Positions 1 through 6,038 of a stretch of 6,121 nt of DNA are shown here, piece after piece. Location: positions 1-6,121 of the forward strand of contig JAOUGF010000144.1 of assembly GCA_029857925.1 (NCBI GenBank), given 5' to 3'. A program made the translations under genes and the position numbers. The notes under the pieces are model-generated. The model had not been told where the DNA came from, made no database searches, and saw nothing but the letters and a program-made list of their open reading frames with translations. The number at the start of each line of letters is the position of its first letter. The first letter of the stretch is position 1. Source of the stretch: Gammaproteobacteria bacterium (lineage in GTDB: Bacteria; Pseudomonadota; Gammaproteobacteria; S012-40).

Positions 1-1
1 T

Positions 2-2041
2 TTCGATCAAAAAGGCCACGAACGCCCGTTTCAAAAGGCGATTATTATTGATACCGTCGATGGCTTTTTAAAGGCCGGCGATCACATCATCATACGTTTG
101 GGTGATCGACGCTTCGGCGGCGCGGGCACGCGCGTGCAAACCTTTGTCGAAGAAAATTTCCGTATCCGTTGCTATGTCGATCCGCTCGGCACATCGCGTT
201 TCGCGTCGATAGGTAACGACATCGTAATCAATATCGAAGCCGGTGCGCCCGCACAATTACAAATGGCCGGGCCGCGCATGGTGCGCGCCGGTGAACGTTT
301 TCCATTGCGGATACGCGCGGAGGATGAATGGGGCAACACCTGTTGGAATCGCCCTGACAAACTGCATGTCGTCGCCACGCTGAACGGCAAAGCGGTCTAC
401 GACAAGTCACTGCAATTGGCCAAACAAGGTTGGGCGGTGGTTTTGCTGGAGGATTTGCCGACCAAAGACGGCGGCGAATTGACGATCACCGCCACGTTAC
501 CCGATCACGCGTGGGTCAAACCGCAGACGTTTTATGTCACCGTGGACAAACAATTCACGATGCCGCGCATTTTTTATTGCGACCTGCACGTGCATTCCGA
601 AGACACGATAGGCACAAACTCGACCACGTATAACCTCACTTATGGCCGCGACGTGACCGGCTTGGACGTGTTGGCGTTTGCGCACAATGATTTTAACATC
701 ACCGACACACTGTGGAAAAAGACCGTGCAGTTGATACGCGACATCAATAAAGACGGCCAGTTTGTCGCGTTTCCCGGCACGGAATGGTGCGGCAGCTCGT
801 GCGCGGGCGGCGATCACAACGTGGTGTTTTTACACGACCGCGAACCGGAATTTCCGTATCTCAAAAACGGCGAACACGTACGCTCCGTGGAATGGAATGA
901 AGAAATGAAATCCACGCAGGTGTCACCCGGCGCGTGGCCATTGGAGGAGTTGTGGGCCGCCTATGCGCAAGACCCTGAAGGCCATTTATTAATCCCGCAC
1001 GTCGGCGGACGCCGCTGCATATTGGACTGGCATTATCCAAAACTCGAACGCCTGATTGAAATCGGTTCGTCCTGGGGGCATTTCGCGTGGCTGTACCAAG
1101 AATCGGTCGAACGCGGTTATAAAATGGGCGCGACGATGGCGGGCGATGAACATCGCGGGCGTTGCGGCGGCGGCGTGCCAGGTACCGCAGTGTTCGGCAC
1201 CAAAGGCGGCATTTCCGGCCTCATCGCGCCCGCGTTGACACGCCAGGACATCGCAACCGCATTGCGCGCGCGCCATACGTTTGCCTCTACCGGCGAACGC
1301 ACCTACGGCCTTACACGCTGCGGTGATCACATCATGGGCGATGAATTTACACACGCAGGGCCAGCGATGATCGGCTATCGCTTCCTCGGCGATGCAGGTT
1401 GGGACGAGATCGTCGCCTACGATCACTCCGGCGTGATCTGGCGTCGTGACCTGCAACAGGAATTAGGATTATCAGATCGCAAGATTCGTTTCCGCTGGGG
1501 CGGCGCGCGCATTAAAGATCGTTATCGTTGGGCCGCGTGGAAGGGCACGATCACCATCACCAACGCGGTGATAAATAACTACACCGCGCGCGGATTCGAG
1601 CATTTGGAAGAAACGTGCTGGCGTCACAATGCCACGCAAATCGGTTTCCGTAGCGACACCTACGGCGACGTGGACGCCATAGAAATCGATGTATCGCACT
1701 TAAAGACCGCTAAAATCCGCATCGAGGGCACCATAGACGGCTACGTCAAGGTCGGCGATCCCTTGAAGGGCAATCCATTTGTGCACTGCCCGAGCTTCGA
1801 GTGGGAAATCACCGGCGCGGAATTATTAGACGCGGTGCGATTAAAACGGGACCTGCCCGGTGTCGATATGTTCTTGGCGTTGGAGCGCATGAGCGACGCG
1901 CCCGCGCCGCGTGACGTTTCCGGACAGATTGAAATCGGACCCAAAAACGGCCCCCATGGCCATCGCCCGGTGTACTTTTTGGCGCGCCAGATCGACGATG
2001 CGAAGGTGTGGACGTCGGCGATGTTTATTACATTTAACTAG
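2..2041 (+). CDS. DUF3604 family protein, PHP-like metal-dependent hydrolase, 5'-truncated by the window
   Basis: The frame is open from the left edge, so this is the C-terminal 679 residues of a longer protein ending at TAG 2039-2041. Numbering from base 2, residues ~75-175 look like a beta-sandwich domain (AGERFPLRIRAEDEWGN region). From ~190 a PHP-like catalytic domain begins. Probable metal ligands are D194/H196/H198 in DLHVHS, H228 in HND, E261 in GTEW, D271-H272 in GGDHN, H333 in PHVGG, and D382/H384 in GDEHRG. ALRARHTFASTGER follows, and then a second beta-rich region. This pattern (DLH.HSEDTIGTNS, HNDF.IT, FPGTEW, HVGGR, SSWG, GDEH.GR) matches what I recall of DUF3604. Members are presumed phosphoesterases or other hydrolases; the substrate is unknown. 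All expected His/Asp/Glu positions are present, so it appears active. Localisation cannot be judged because the N-terminus is missing. No gene downstream on this strand is close enough to share its operon. Confidence 0.85.
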   Translation, partial: FDQKGHERPFQKAIIIDTVDGFLKAGDHIIIRLGDRRFGGAGTRVQTFVEENFRIRCYVDPLGTSRFASIGNDIVINIEAGAPAQLQMAGPRMVRAGERFPLRIRAEDEWGNTCWNRPDKLHVVATLNGKAVYDKSLQLAKQGWAVVLLEDLPTKDGGELTITATLPDHAWVKPQTFYVTVDKQFTMPRIFYCDLHVHSEDTIGTNSTTYNLTYGRDVTGLDVLAFAHNDFNITDTLWKKTVQLIRDINKDGQFVAFPGTEWCGSSCAGGDHNVVFLHDREPEFPYLKNGEHVRSVEWNEEMKSTQVSPGAWPLEELWAAYAQDPEGHLLIPHVGGRRCILDWHYPKLERLIEIGSSWGHFAWLYQESVERGYKMGATMAGDEHRGRCGGGVPGTAVFGTKGGISGLIAPALTRQDIATALRARHTFASTGERTYGLTRCGDHIMGDEFTHAGPAMIGYRFLGDAGWDEIVAYDHSGVIWRRDLQQELGLSDRKIRFRWGGARIKDRYRWAAWKGTITITNAVINNYTARGFEHLEETCWRHNATQIGFRSDTYGDVDAIEIDVSHLKTAKIRIEGTIDGYVKVGDPLKGNPFVHCPSFEWEITGAELLDAVRLKRDLPGVDMFLALERMSDAPAPRDVSGQIEIGPKNGPHGHRPVYFLARQIDDAKVWTSAMFITFN

Positions 2042-2053
2042 TTAGCAAACGAT

Positions 2054-2097
2054 CCTGCCCTGGCGTCCTTTTTCGTCACCAGGGCAAGGGTTTTGTT
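2054..2097 (+). terminator. Probable rho-independent terminator after the DUF3604 gene
   Basis: It begins 12 bases after the stop codon. CCTGCCCTGG (2054-2063) pairs with CCAGGGCAAGG (2079-2089), with one bulged A, closing a T-rich loop. GGG and then TTTTGTT (2091-2097) follow. The stem is good, but the loop is large (15 nt) and the T-tract is short and interrupted by a G, so termination may be only moderate. Confidence 0.55.
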
Positions 2098-2164
2098 GAC
2101 GCTTGCATCTAACAGGCGCCGATGAAATTTACCATAATCTCTTTAATTATCAATTCTCTATTAT

Positions 2165-2180
2165 CCTAGAAACGGCGGTT
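2165..2180 (+). repeat. Solitary extra copy of the MITE terminal repeat
   Basis: CCTAGAAACGGCGGTT is identical over 16 bases to the left end of the element at 2321 and lies in the same orientation, 156 bp upstream. The match stops at base 17 (T instead of G). No unshared right end is found nearby. It could be the relic of an older insertion, or the outer left end of a 322-bp unit reaching 2486. The bases before it, ATTAT, match the ATGAT after 2486 at four of five positions. Confidence 0.7.
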
Positions 2181-2315
2181 TCGAGAAGCTAGCGCTCCAT
2201 GGCGACGCGGAACAAACGCATTGACGCGATACAAGATACTTGTCGCACTGGCCGATACAACCTACAATTAGCCTCGCGCCAAGAGGACGGGACTTCAGTG
2301 TACTGCACTCGACCA

Positions 2316-2320
2316 ATGAT
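2316..2320. repeat. Left target-site duplication, ATGAT
   Basis: The five bases directly left of the MITE's CCTAGA end are ATGAT. They are repeated directly and exactly at 2487-2491, just beyond its TCTAGG end. A 5-bp direct repeat exactly abutting both inverted repeats is the usual footprint of transposition. Confidence 0.7.
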
Positions 2321-2338
2321 CCTAGAAACGGCGGTTGG

Positions 2339-2390
2339 ATGCCGTGGAGTGTGCGCTTTAGCGTGCGGTAAAGCGTGCAATCCGCGGCAT
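2339..2390. repeat. Long near-perfect hairpin inside the MITE
   Basis: The arms are 2339-2360 and 2369-2390, 22 positions each, around the 8-base loop GCGTGCGG. Reading pairs as i+j=4729, all pair except G2349/A2380, with a few G-T wobbles (for example T2345). The arms begin ATGCCG and end CGGCAT. The structure starts one base after the left terminal repeat. Palindromic cores of this kind are common in REP-like and MITE repeats. If transcribed toward the lipoprotein gene it would form a stable RNA hairpin, but no T-tract follows it, so I do not call it a terminator. Confidence 0.75.
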
Positions 2391-2404
2391 AGCGCTCTCA
2401 CCCA

Positions 2405-2434
2405 TTGGGTGAAAGTAAAATTTACGAATATTTT
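2405..2434 (+). promoter_or_regulatory. Possible promoter in the AT-rich right half of the MITE
   Basis: TTGGGT (2405-2410) and TATTTT (2429-2434) are 18 bp apart, matching the sigma70 consensus at 3/6 and 4/6. An overlapping TAAAAT (2416-2421) is a better -10 (5/6) but has no -35. Any of these would read rightward into the lipoprotein gene. The matches are weak and come from an AT-rich patch, so this is only a candidate for outward transcription from the element. Confidence 0.22.
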
Positions 2435-2486
2435 ATTTGTTTCAAATCGTTAGATGTAGTAGTAGCGGTCAACCGCCGTTTCTAGG

Positions 2487-2491
2487 ATGAT
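2487..2491. repeat. Right target-site duplication, ATGAT
   Basis: This is the exact direct copy of 2316-2320, immediately after the MITE's right terminal repeat. It lies seven bases before the Shine-Dalgarno sequence of the lipoprotein gene. Confidence 0.7.
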
Positions 2492-2498
2492 ACTCACC

Positions 2499-2504
2499 AG
2501 GTGA
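2499..2504 (+). promoter_or_regulatory. Shine-Dalgarno sequence that fixes the lipoprotein start
   Basis: AGGTGA lies five bases before ATG 2510, an ideal spacing. The upstream in-frame GTG (2501-2503) is inside this site and has no usable ribosome binding site of its own (AGGA at 2484-2487 is 13 bases away). This decides for the ATG start. Confidence 0.7.
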
Positions 2505-2509
2505 CAAAT

Positions 2510-3322
2510 ATGCCGAATAGATCGCCTCTAATCTCCGTGCTTACATGTATCGCGTTTCTGCTGACCGGCTGCGCGACCATCGTAAACTCCCGTTACGTCG
2601 AAGTCCCGGTCGCCACCGCCCCCGCAGGCGCGAAGGTGACCTTGGGCGACCGCCAATATATTACACCCACGGTCATCGCGGTGGAACGCAGCAAGCGTAA
2701 CCAAGTCGCACAGGTGAACCTAGAAGGGTTTCAACCTCAGGACTTGCATTTTAAACGTGAATTCAACGGGTGGATTTGGGGAAATTTTATTTTTGCGAGC
2801 GCCTTTTGGATCGGTATGGCGGTGGACACAATCAACGGTCGCGCCTTTGATATCGTGCCGCAAACCGCCGCATTGACGCTGGTCCCTGTAGACGGCGCGC
2901 GCACCAGCACGACGCCGCTCCCCATGCCGAAGGCTGCGGCTGACGCCAAGACTTATGACATCGTAATGCACGTGAATTTCACGAACGAATCTTGGTTCCC
3001 GCTTTCAAAACAAGAAATGACGGCGGCGGTCAAAGATAAGCTATTAGAACGTTTGAGTGAAAGCGGTCGTTTTCATTTTGCCGAGGCGACCGAAAAAAAC
3101 GCCGCATTGACCGGTTATATTAATGTCGATATCACGCTGATCGAATCTATACAGACAATAAAACTTACGACGACATTGCAAATCCCCAACGGCGCCACAT
3201 TTATCGCCTCTGAAGACGATACGCTCGACAAAAAAGATCGCCGTGGGATCTATGACACGTTTTCGAATGTCGGAAAAAAGGTCGCAGACAATCTGCTCAA
3301 AAAAACCAACGGAAGGATTTAA
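2510..3322 (+). CDS. Outer-envelope lipoprotein with PEGA-like N-terminal region, function unknown
   Basis: From ATG 2510 the product is 270 residues. Residues 1-20 form a short signal peptide with a hydrophobic core, and L18-T19-G20-C21 is a typical lipobox, so Sec export, signal peptidase II cleavage and lipidation at C21 are expected. Residues ~28-75 resemble a PEGA-type beta domain (VPVATAPAGAKVTLGD, then TPTVIAVER and a GFQ turn). Next comes an aromatic, glycine-containing stretch (WIWGNFIFASAFWIGMAVD, ~85-103), as in many GCATI-type lipoproteins with a GN...G...D..NG segment; it could be a membrane-associated or second hydrophobic segment. Residues ~145-270 look like a separate alpha/beta domain (DIVMHVNF, an amphipathic helix, NAALTGYINVDITLIES, and a closing basic helix) that I do not recognise. 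The gene is convergent with the cardiolipin synthase gene, with 12 bases between the stops. Its upstream region is the MITE. Lipoprotein call strong; function unknown. Confidence 0.82.
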   Translation: MPNRSPLISVLTCIAFLLTGCATIVNSRYVEVPVATAPAGAKVTLGDRQYITPTVIAVERSKRNQVAQVNLEGFQPQDLHFKREFNGWIWGNFIFASAFWIGMAVDTINGRAFDIVPQTAALTLVPVDGARTSTTPLPMPKAAADAKTYDIVMHVNFTNESWFPLSKQEMTAAVKDKLLERLSESGRFHFAEATEKNAALTGYINVDITLIESIQTIKLTTTLQIPNGATFIASEDDTLDKKDRRGIYDTFSNVGKKVADNLLKKTNGRI

Positions 3323-3342
3323 CCTAGAAAGCCGTTAACCGT
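3323..3342 (+). repeat. Possible degenerate copy of the MITE end between convergent genes
   Basis: CCTAGAAAGCCGTTAACCG starts directly after the lipoprotein stop codon and runs over the stop of the minus-strand clsB-like gene (3335-3337). Its first eight bases match the MITE tip. With a 2-base gap, much of the next dozen matches the right end read outward-in (GCGGTTGACCG). It could be an old, decayed end or chance. No hairpin terminator is visible between the two stops. Confidence 0.3.
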
Positions 3343-4480
3343 CGTCTCCGCGTTGGCGCGCCTTCCAACGCGTAGACAAACGCTCCAACCATACATCTAC
3401 CGCGCCCCAAAAACGTTCACGCCATCGGCCGCGACGCAGGTGCCAGCGCGCATGCTCAATCTCCACCGAACGCGCAAAATCGGTTGCAAACATTTGCGCC
3501 ACGTCCTGAATGAAACCTTCACCCGCGACTTCTTGGTTGCCTTCTAAATTCCAACGCAAATTCCAGCGATCGATATTGCTGGAACCCATCGAAACCCAGT
3601 CATCGCACAATGCAACCTTGGTGTGATTAAACGTCGGTGTATATTCAAAGATTCGCACCCCGGCGCGCAACAGGCGTTGGTAATAACGCCTGCCCGCATG
3701 GCGGATCGCGGGATGATCGGTCAAGGCGCCCGGCAATAACAAGCGCACATCGACGCCATTGCGTGCCGCTTTTTTTAGCGCCCGCAAGATGCGGCGTGGA
3801 GGTACAAAATAGGCCGTTGCGACCCACACCCGCCGTTCGGCGCTGCGCACACGATTCAAAAATGAATGTTTTATTTCCTGCCCGAAACCGCCCCCCACAC
3901 AGGTCGCCCGCCCCCACATCCCCGCCACGTGCGTCTGGATTACGCTCGGATCGGGCAATGCTATGCGCGACCAGTGCCGCCAGGTCTTATGAAACACATC
4001 GACCCAGTCGGCGACACACGGGCCGCGCACCGCTATCATCGCGTCATGCCACGCAGGCATCTTGCGCCCCGGCCAAAAATCATCGGTGAGCCCGGCACCG
4101 CCCAAAAACGCGACGTCATCATCCACGATTAAAAGTTTGCGATGATCGCGCACTAAATAACGCTTCCAGTGCCATATATTCCACGGGTTGTAGTAGCCCA
4201 TCACCACACCCGGTACCGCGAGTCGCGCGCGATCCGCGTCACGCAGGCCACGCGTGCCAAAGGCATCGAACAACAAAAACACGCGCACACCGCGCGCCGC
4301 CGCGTCGCGCAATGCGGCGACAAAACGGTCGGCAAGCTGGCCGGATTCCACCAGATACATTTCAAAATAGATATGGCGTTGCGCGTGCGCGATGGCGGTT
4401 AAAAAGATCGGAAAAAAAGTCTCGCCGTCGAGCAGCAATTTGAAATGGTTACCGTCACGCCAGGGATAGACGGTGCGCAT
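3335..4480 (-). CDS. clsB: Cardiolipin synthase, ClsB-like phospholipase D superfamily
   Basis: The product (381 residues from ATG 4478-4480) has two intact HKD motifs: H113-K115-D120 in RDHRKLLIVD and H286-K288-D293 in NHTKVALCDD. The latter is followed by GSSN (299-302). The N-terminus (WRDGNHFKLLLDGETFFP) and the AYFVPPRRILRALKKAARNGV stretch around 223-243 closely resemble E. coli ClsB (about 413 residues), which joins phospholipids at the inner membrane to form cardiolipin. Like ClsB it lacks N-terminal transmembrane helices; the C-terminus is rich in Arg and Trp and may touch the membrane. The ATG start is chosen because it follows the ubiB stop by 4 bases; a longer frame from TTG 4543 would overlap ubiB by ~60 bases. 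The ribosome site is weak (GGCGGGGC), suggesting translational coupling to ubiB. Other PLD-type transferases cannot be excluded. Confidence 0.87.
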   Translation of the reverse strand: MRTVYPWRDGNHFKLLLDGETFFPIFLTAIAHAQRHIYFEMYLVESGQLADRFVAALRDAAARGVRVFLLFDAFGTRGLRDADRARLAVPGVVMGYYNPWNIWHWKRYLVRDHRKLLIVDDDVAFLGGAGLTDDFWPGRKMPAWHDAMIAVRGPCVADWVDVFHKTWRHWSRIALPDPSVIQTHVAGMWGRATCVGGGFGQEIKHSFLNRVRSAERRVWVATAYFVPPRRILRALKKAARNGVDVRLLLPGALTDHPAIRHAGRRYYQRLLRAGVRIFEYTPTFNHTKVALCDDWVSMGSSNIDRWNLRWNLEGNQEVAGEGFIQDVAQMFATDFARSVEIEHARWHLRRGRWRERFWGAVDVWLERLSTRWKARQRGDDG

Positions 4481-4484
4481 GCTT

Positions 4485-6038
4485 TCAGCCCCGCCACCCG
4501 CGTAGCAACGCGATGCTGAGCCCCAATAAAACACCGGCGACAAACACCATTGTCCAACGCAACACGCCTCTCAGATCGGATCTGTATGAATGCAGCCGGA
4601 GTGCCGACGACGTGGGGTGCGGCTGCGCGACACGCTGCAGCGCCTCATGCATTAAGCGCGGCAAAGTGGGGAGTATCTCCGCCCACTGCGGCGCCTCTTT
4701 GCGCAACGCACTGATAAATCCACGCACGCCGATGCGTTCCCGCATCCAGCGTTCAAGAAACGGCTTGGCGGTTTGCCATAAATCCAAATCCGGATACAAC
4801 TCGCGGCCTAAGCCTTCGATATTGAGCAAAGTCTTTTGCAGCAACACCAATTGCGGCTGCACCTCCATGTCGAACCGCCGCGCGGTCTGAAACAGGCGTA
4901 TCAATACCTGTCCGAATGAAATGTCTTTCAACGGCCGCTCGAAGATCGGTTCACACACCGTGCGTATCGCGGCCTCAAAATCGTTGACGCGCGTCCCGGC
5001 CGGTACCCAACCGGATTCTATATGTAATTCCGCGACACGCCGATAGTCGCGACGAAAAAACGCCAGAAAATTTTCCGCCAAATATCGCTGATCTTGTGTC
5101 GTCAGCGCACCCATGATACCGAAATCAACCGCGATATAACGGCCGCTCGGCTCGACAAAAATATTGCCGGGGTGCATGTCGGCGTGAAAAAAATTATGTT
5201 TGAAAACCTGTGTAAAAAAAATCTCGACGCCGCGCTCGGCCAGGCGTTTCAGATCGACCCCCGCCGCGCGCAACGCGGCGACATCGCTGACCGGGATGCC
5301 ATGTATACGCTCCATCGCCATCACTTGGCGACGCGTCCACGGCCAATGGATTTCCGGTATATATAAATCGGCGGACCCTAAAAAATTGCGGCGCAATTGC
5401 GATGCCGACGCGGCCTCACGCAACAGATCAAGCTCATCGTGTATCGTTTTTTTATATTCTTCGACCACCTCTATCGGCCGTAAACGCCGCGCCTGCGGCC
5501 AATAACGCTCGGCCAGCTCTGCCAGTGTGTGTAACAAATCCGTGTCACGACGGATGACTGGCGCGATATCGGGGCGCACTACTTTTATAATCAATTCCCG
5601 CCCGTCGTGCAGCCGCGCGACATGCACCTGCGCGATGGACGCAGACGCCAACGGTTGATCCGAAAATTCCGCGAACACATCGCCAATCTTCGCGCCATAG
5701 GCCTGTTCAATGACCGCCCGCGCACGCGCGGACGAAAACGGCGGAACGCGATCCTGCAAATAGGCGAGTTCTTTGGCGATATCCGGCGGCAACAGGTCGG
5801 GACGTGTGGACAACATCTGCCCGAATTTTACAAATATCGGGCCGAGATCTTCTAATGCGCGCCGCAGGCGTACGGCGCGCGGTGTGGTCTGGTCGCGCCA
5901 CCAATGCCAGGGCATCAGATGCAATATAAATCGGTAGGGCCGAAATAAATGGGTGGCGAAAATGATGTCGTCCAGATCATGGCGCACCAACACGCGGTGA
6001 ATAAACAACAAACGTAACCACTGTCCTTTGCGTATCAC
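4485..6038 (-). CDS. ubiB: UbiB, ABC1/ADCK-family atypical kinase/ATPase for ubiquinone biosynthesis
   Basis: At 517 residues it is close to E. coli UbiB (about 546). It has the UbiB hallmarks: the KxGQ motif at K71-F-G-Q74 followed by STRPDLLPPDI; the alanine/serine-rich loop ASAS (131-134) that replaces the kinase P-loop, leading into IAQVH; catalytic lysine K152 in IIKVVRPDI; the ExD motif E202-L-D204; the HADMHPGN loop (285-292); and the metal-binding DFG at 305-307. A C-terminal hydrophobic stretch (~493-512) is the expected membrane anchor. UbiB supports aerobic ubiquinone synthesis at the inner membrane, probably by using ATP to make lipid intermediates accessible to the Ubi complex. 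Start GTG 6036-6038 overlaps the ubiJ stop (GTGA), a typical coupled junction. The stop (4485-4487) lies 4 bases before the clsB-like gene. No key residue is missing. Confidence 0.95.
   Translation of the reverse strand: MIRKGQWLRLLFIHRVLVRHDLDDIIFATHLFRPYRFILHLMPWHWWRDQTTPRAVRLRRALEDLGPIFVKFGQMLSTRPDLLPPDIAKELAYLQDRVPPFSSARARAVIEQAYGAKIGDVFAEFSDQPLASASIAQVHVARLHDGRELIIKVVRPDIAPVIRRDTDLLHTLAELAERYWPQARRLRPIEVVEEYKKTIHDELDLLREAASASQLRRNFLGSADLYIPEIHWPWTRRQVMAMERIHGIPVSDVAALRAAGVDLKRLAERGVEIFFTQVFKHNFFHADMHPGNIFVEPSGRYIAVDFGIMGALTTQDQRYLAENFLAFFRRDYRRVAELHIESGWVPAGTRVNDFEAAIRTVCEPIFERPLKDISFGQVLIRLFQTARRFDMEVQPQLVLLQKTLLNIEGLGRELYPDLDLWQTAKPFLERWMRERIGVRGFISALRKEAPQWAEILPTLPRLMHEALQRVAQPHPTSSALRLHSYRSDLRGVLRWTMVFVAGVLLGLSIALLRGWRG

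Larger units (their letters stand above)
2098..2320. other. Non-coding intergenic stretch left of the MITE
   Basis: No credible gene lies here. Positions 2120-2164 are AT-rich and include CATAAT (2133-2138), a -10-like hexamer with only a weak -35 match (CTAACA, 2109-2114). From 2165 the stretch carries a solitary copy of the MITE end. Further on there is a small hairpin, ACAAG-ATA-CTTGT (2231-2243). I see no tRNA, no rRNA and no obvious similarity to the inside of the neighbouring MITE. Confidence 0.5.
2321..2486. mobile_element. 166-bp MITE-like element with 17-bp terminal inverted repeats
   Basis: The left end CCTAGAAACGGCGGTTG (2321-2337) and the right end CAACCGCCGTTTCTAGG (2470-2486) are perfect inverted repeats of 17 bp. 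They are flanked by the 5-bp direct repeat ATGAT. The interior contains no transposase or other credible gene: the left half is a GC-rich long hairpin (2339-2390), then a TCACCCA/TGGGTGA palindrome (2398-2412), then an AT-rich patch (2413-2450). Size, ends and lack of coding content fit a non-autonomous MITE moved in trans. The CCTAGA tip plus 5-bp duplication resembles the IS1380/ISEcp1 group, whose ISEcp1 end also starts CCTAGA; that family assignment is inference. It sits just upstream of the lipoprotein gene and must affect its 5' leader or promoter. Confidence 0.8.

Noticed and set aside
98..100. TTG 98 as start of the DUF3604 gene
   Set aside because: The frame is open to the left edge with protein-like sequence, so the true start is outside the window.
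989..1456. 155-codon minus-strand frame inside the DUF3604 gene
   Set aside because: It is antisense to the catalytic core of a well-supported gene, with no recognisable motif.
2199..2453. 84-codon open frame across the intergenic region
   Set aside because: It runs through the MITE's left terminal repeat and hairpin, has no ribosome binding site, and its translation shows no domain-like pattern.
2165..2486. CRISPR array from three copies of a 16-base repeat
   Set aside because: One copy is inverted, spacings are about 140 and 134 bp, and the pattern is explained by terminal inverted repeats with a target duplication.
2501..2509. GTG 2501 as start of the lipoprotein
   Set aside because: The GTG is part of the AGGTGA ribosome site for ATG 2510, and the ATG gives a normal signal peptide length.
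3637..4132. Two plus-strand frames (150 and 88 codons) opposite the cardiolipin synthase
   Set aside because: They are antisense to a gene with two intact HKD motifs, and are Arg/Pro/His-rich as expected for shadow frames in GC-rich DNA.
4481..4543. TTG 4543 as start of the cardiolipin synthase
   Set aside because: It would overlap ubiB by about 60 bases, and the added residues do not resemble the ClsB N-terminus; ATG 4480 does.
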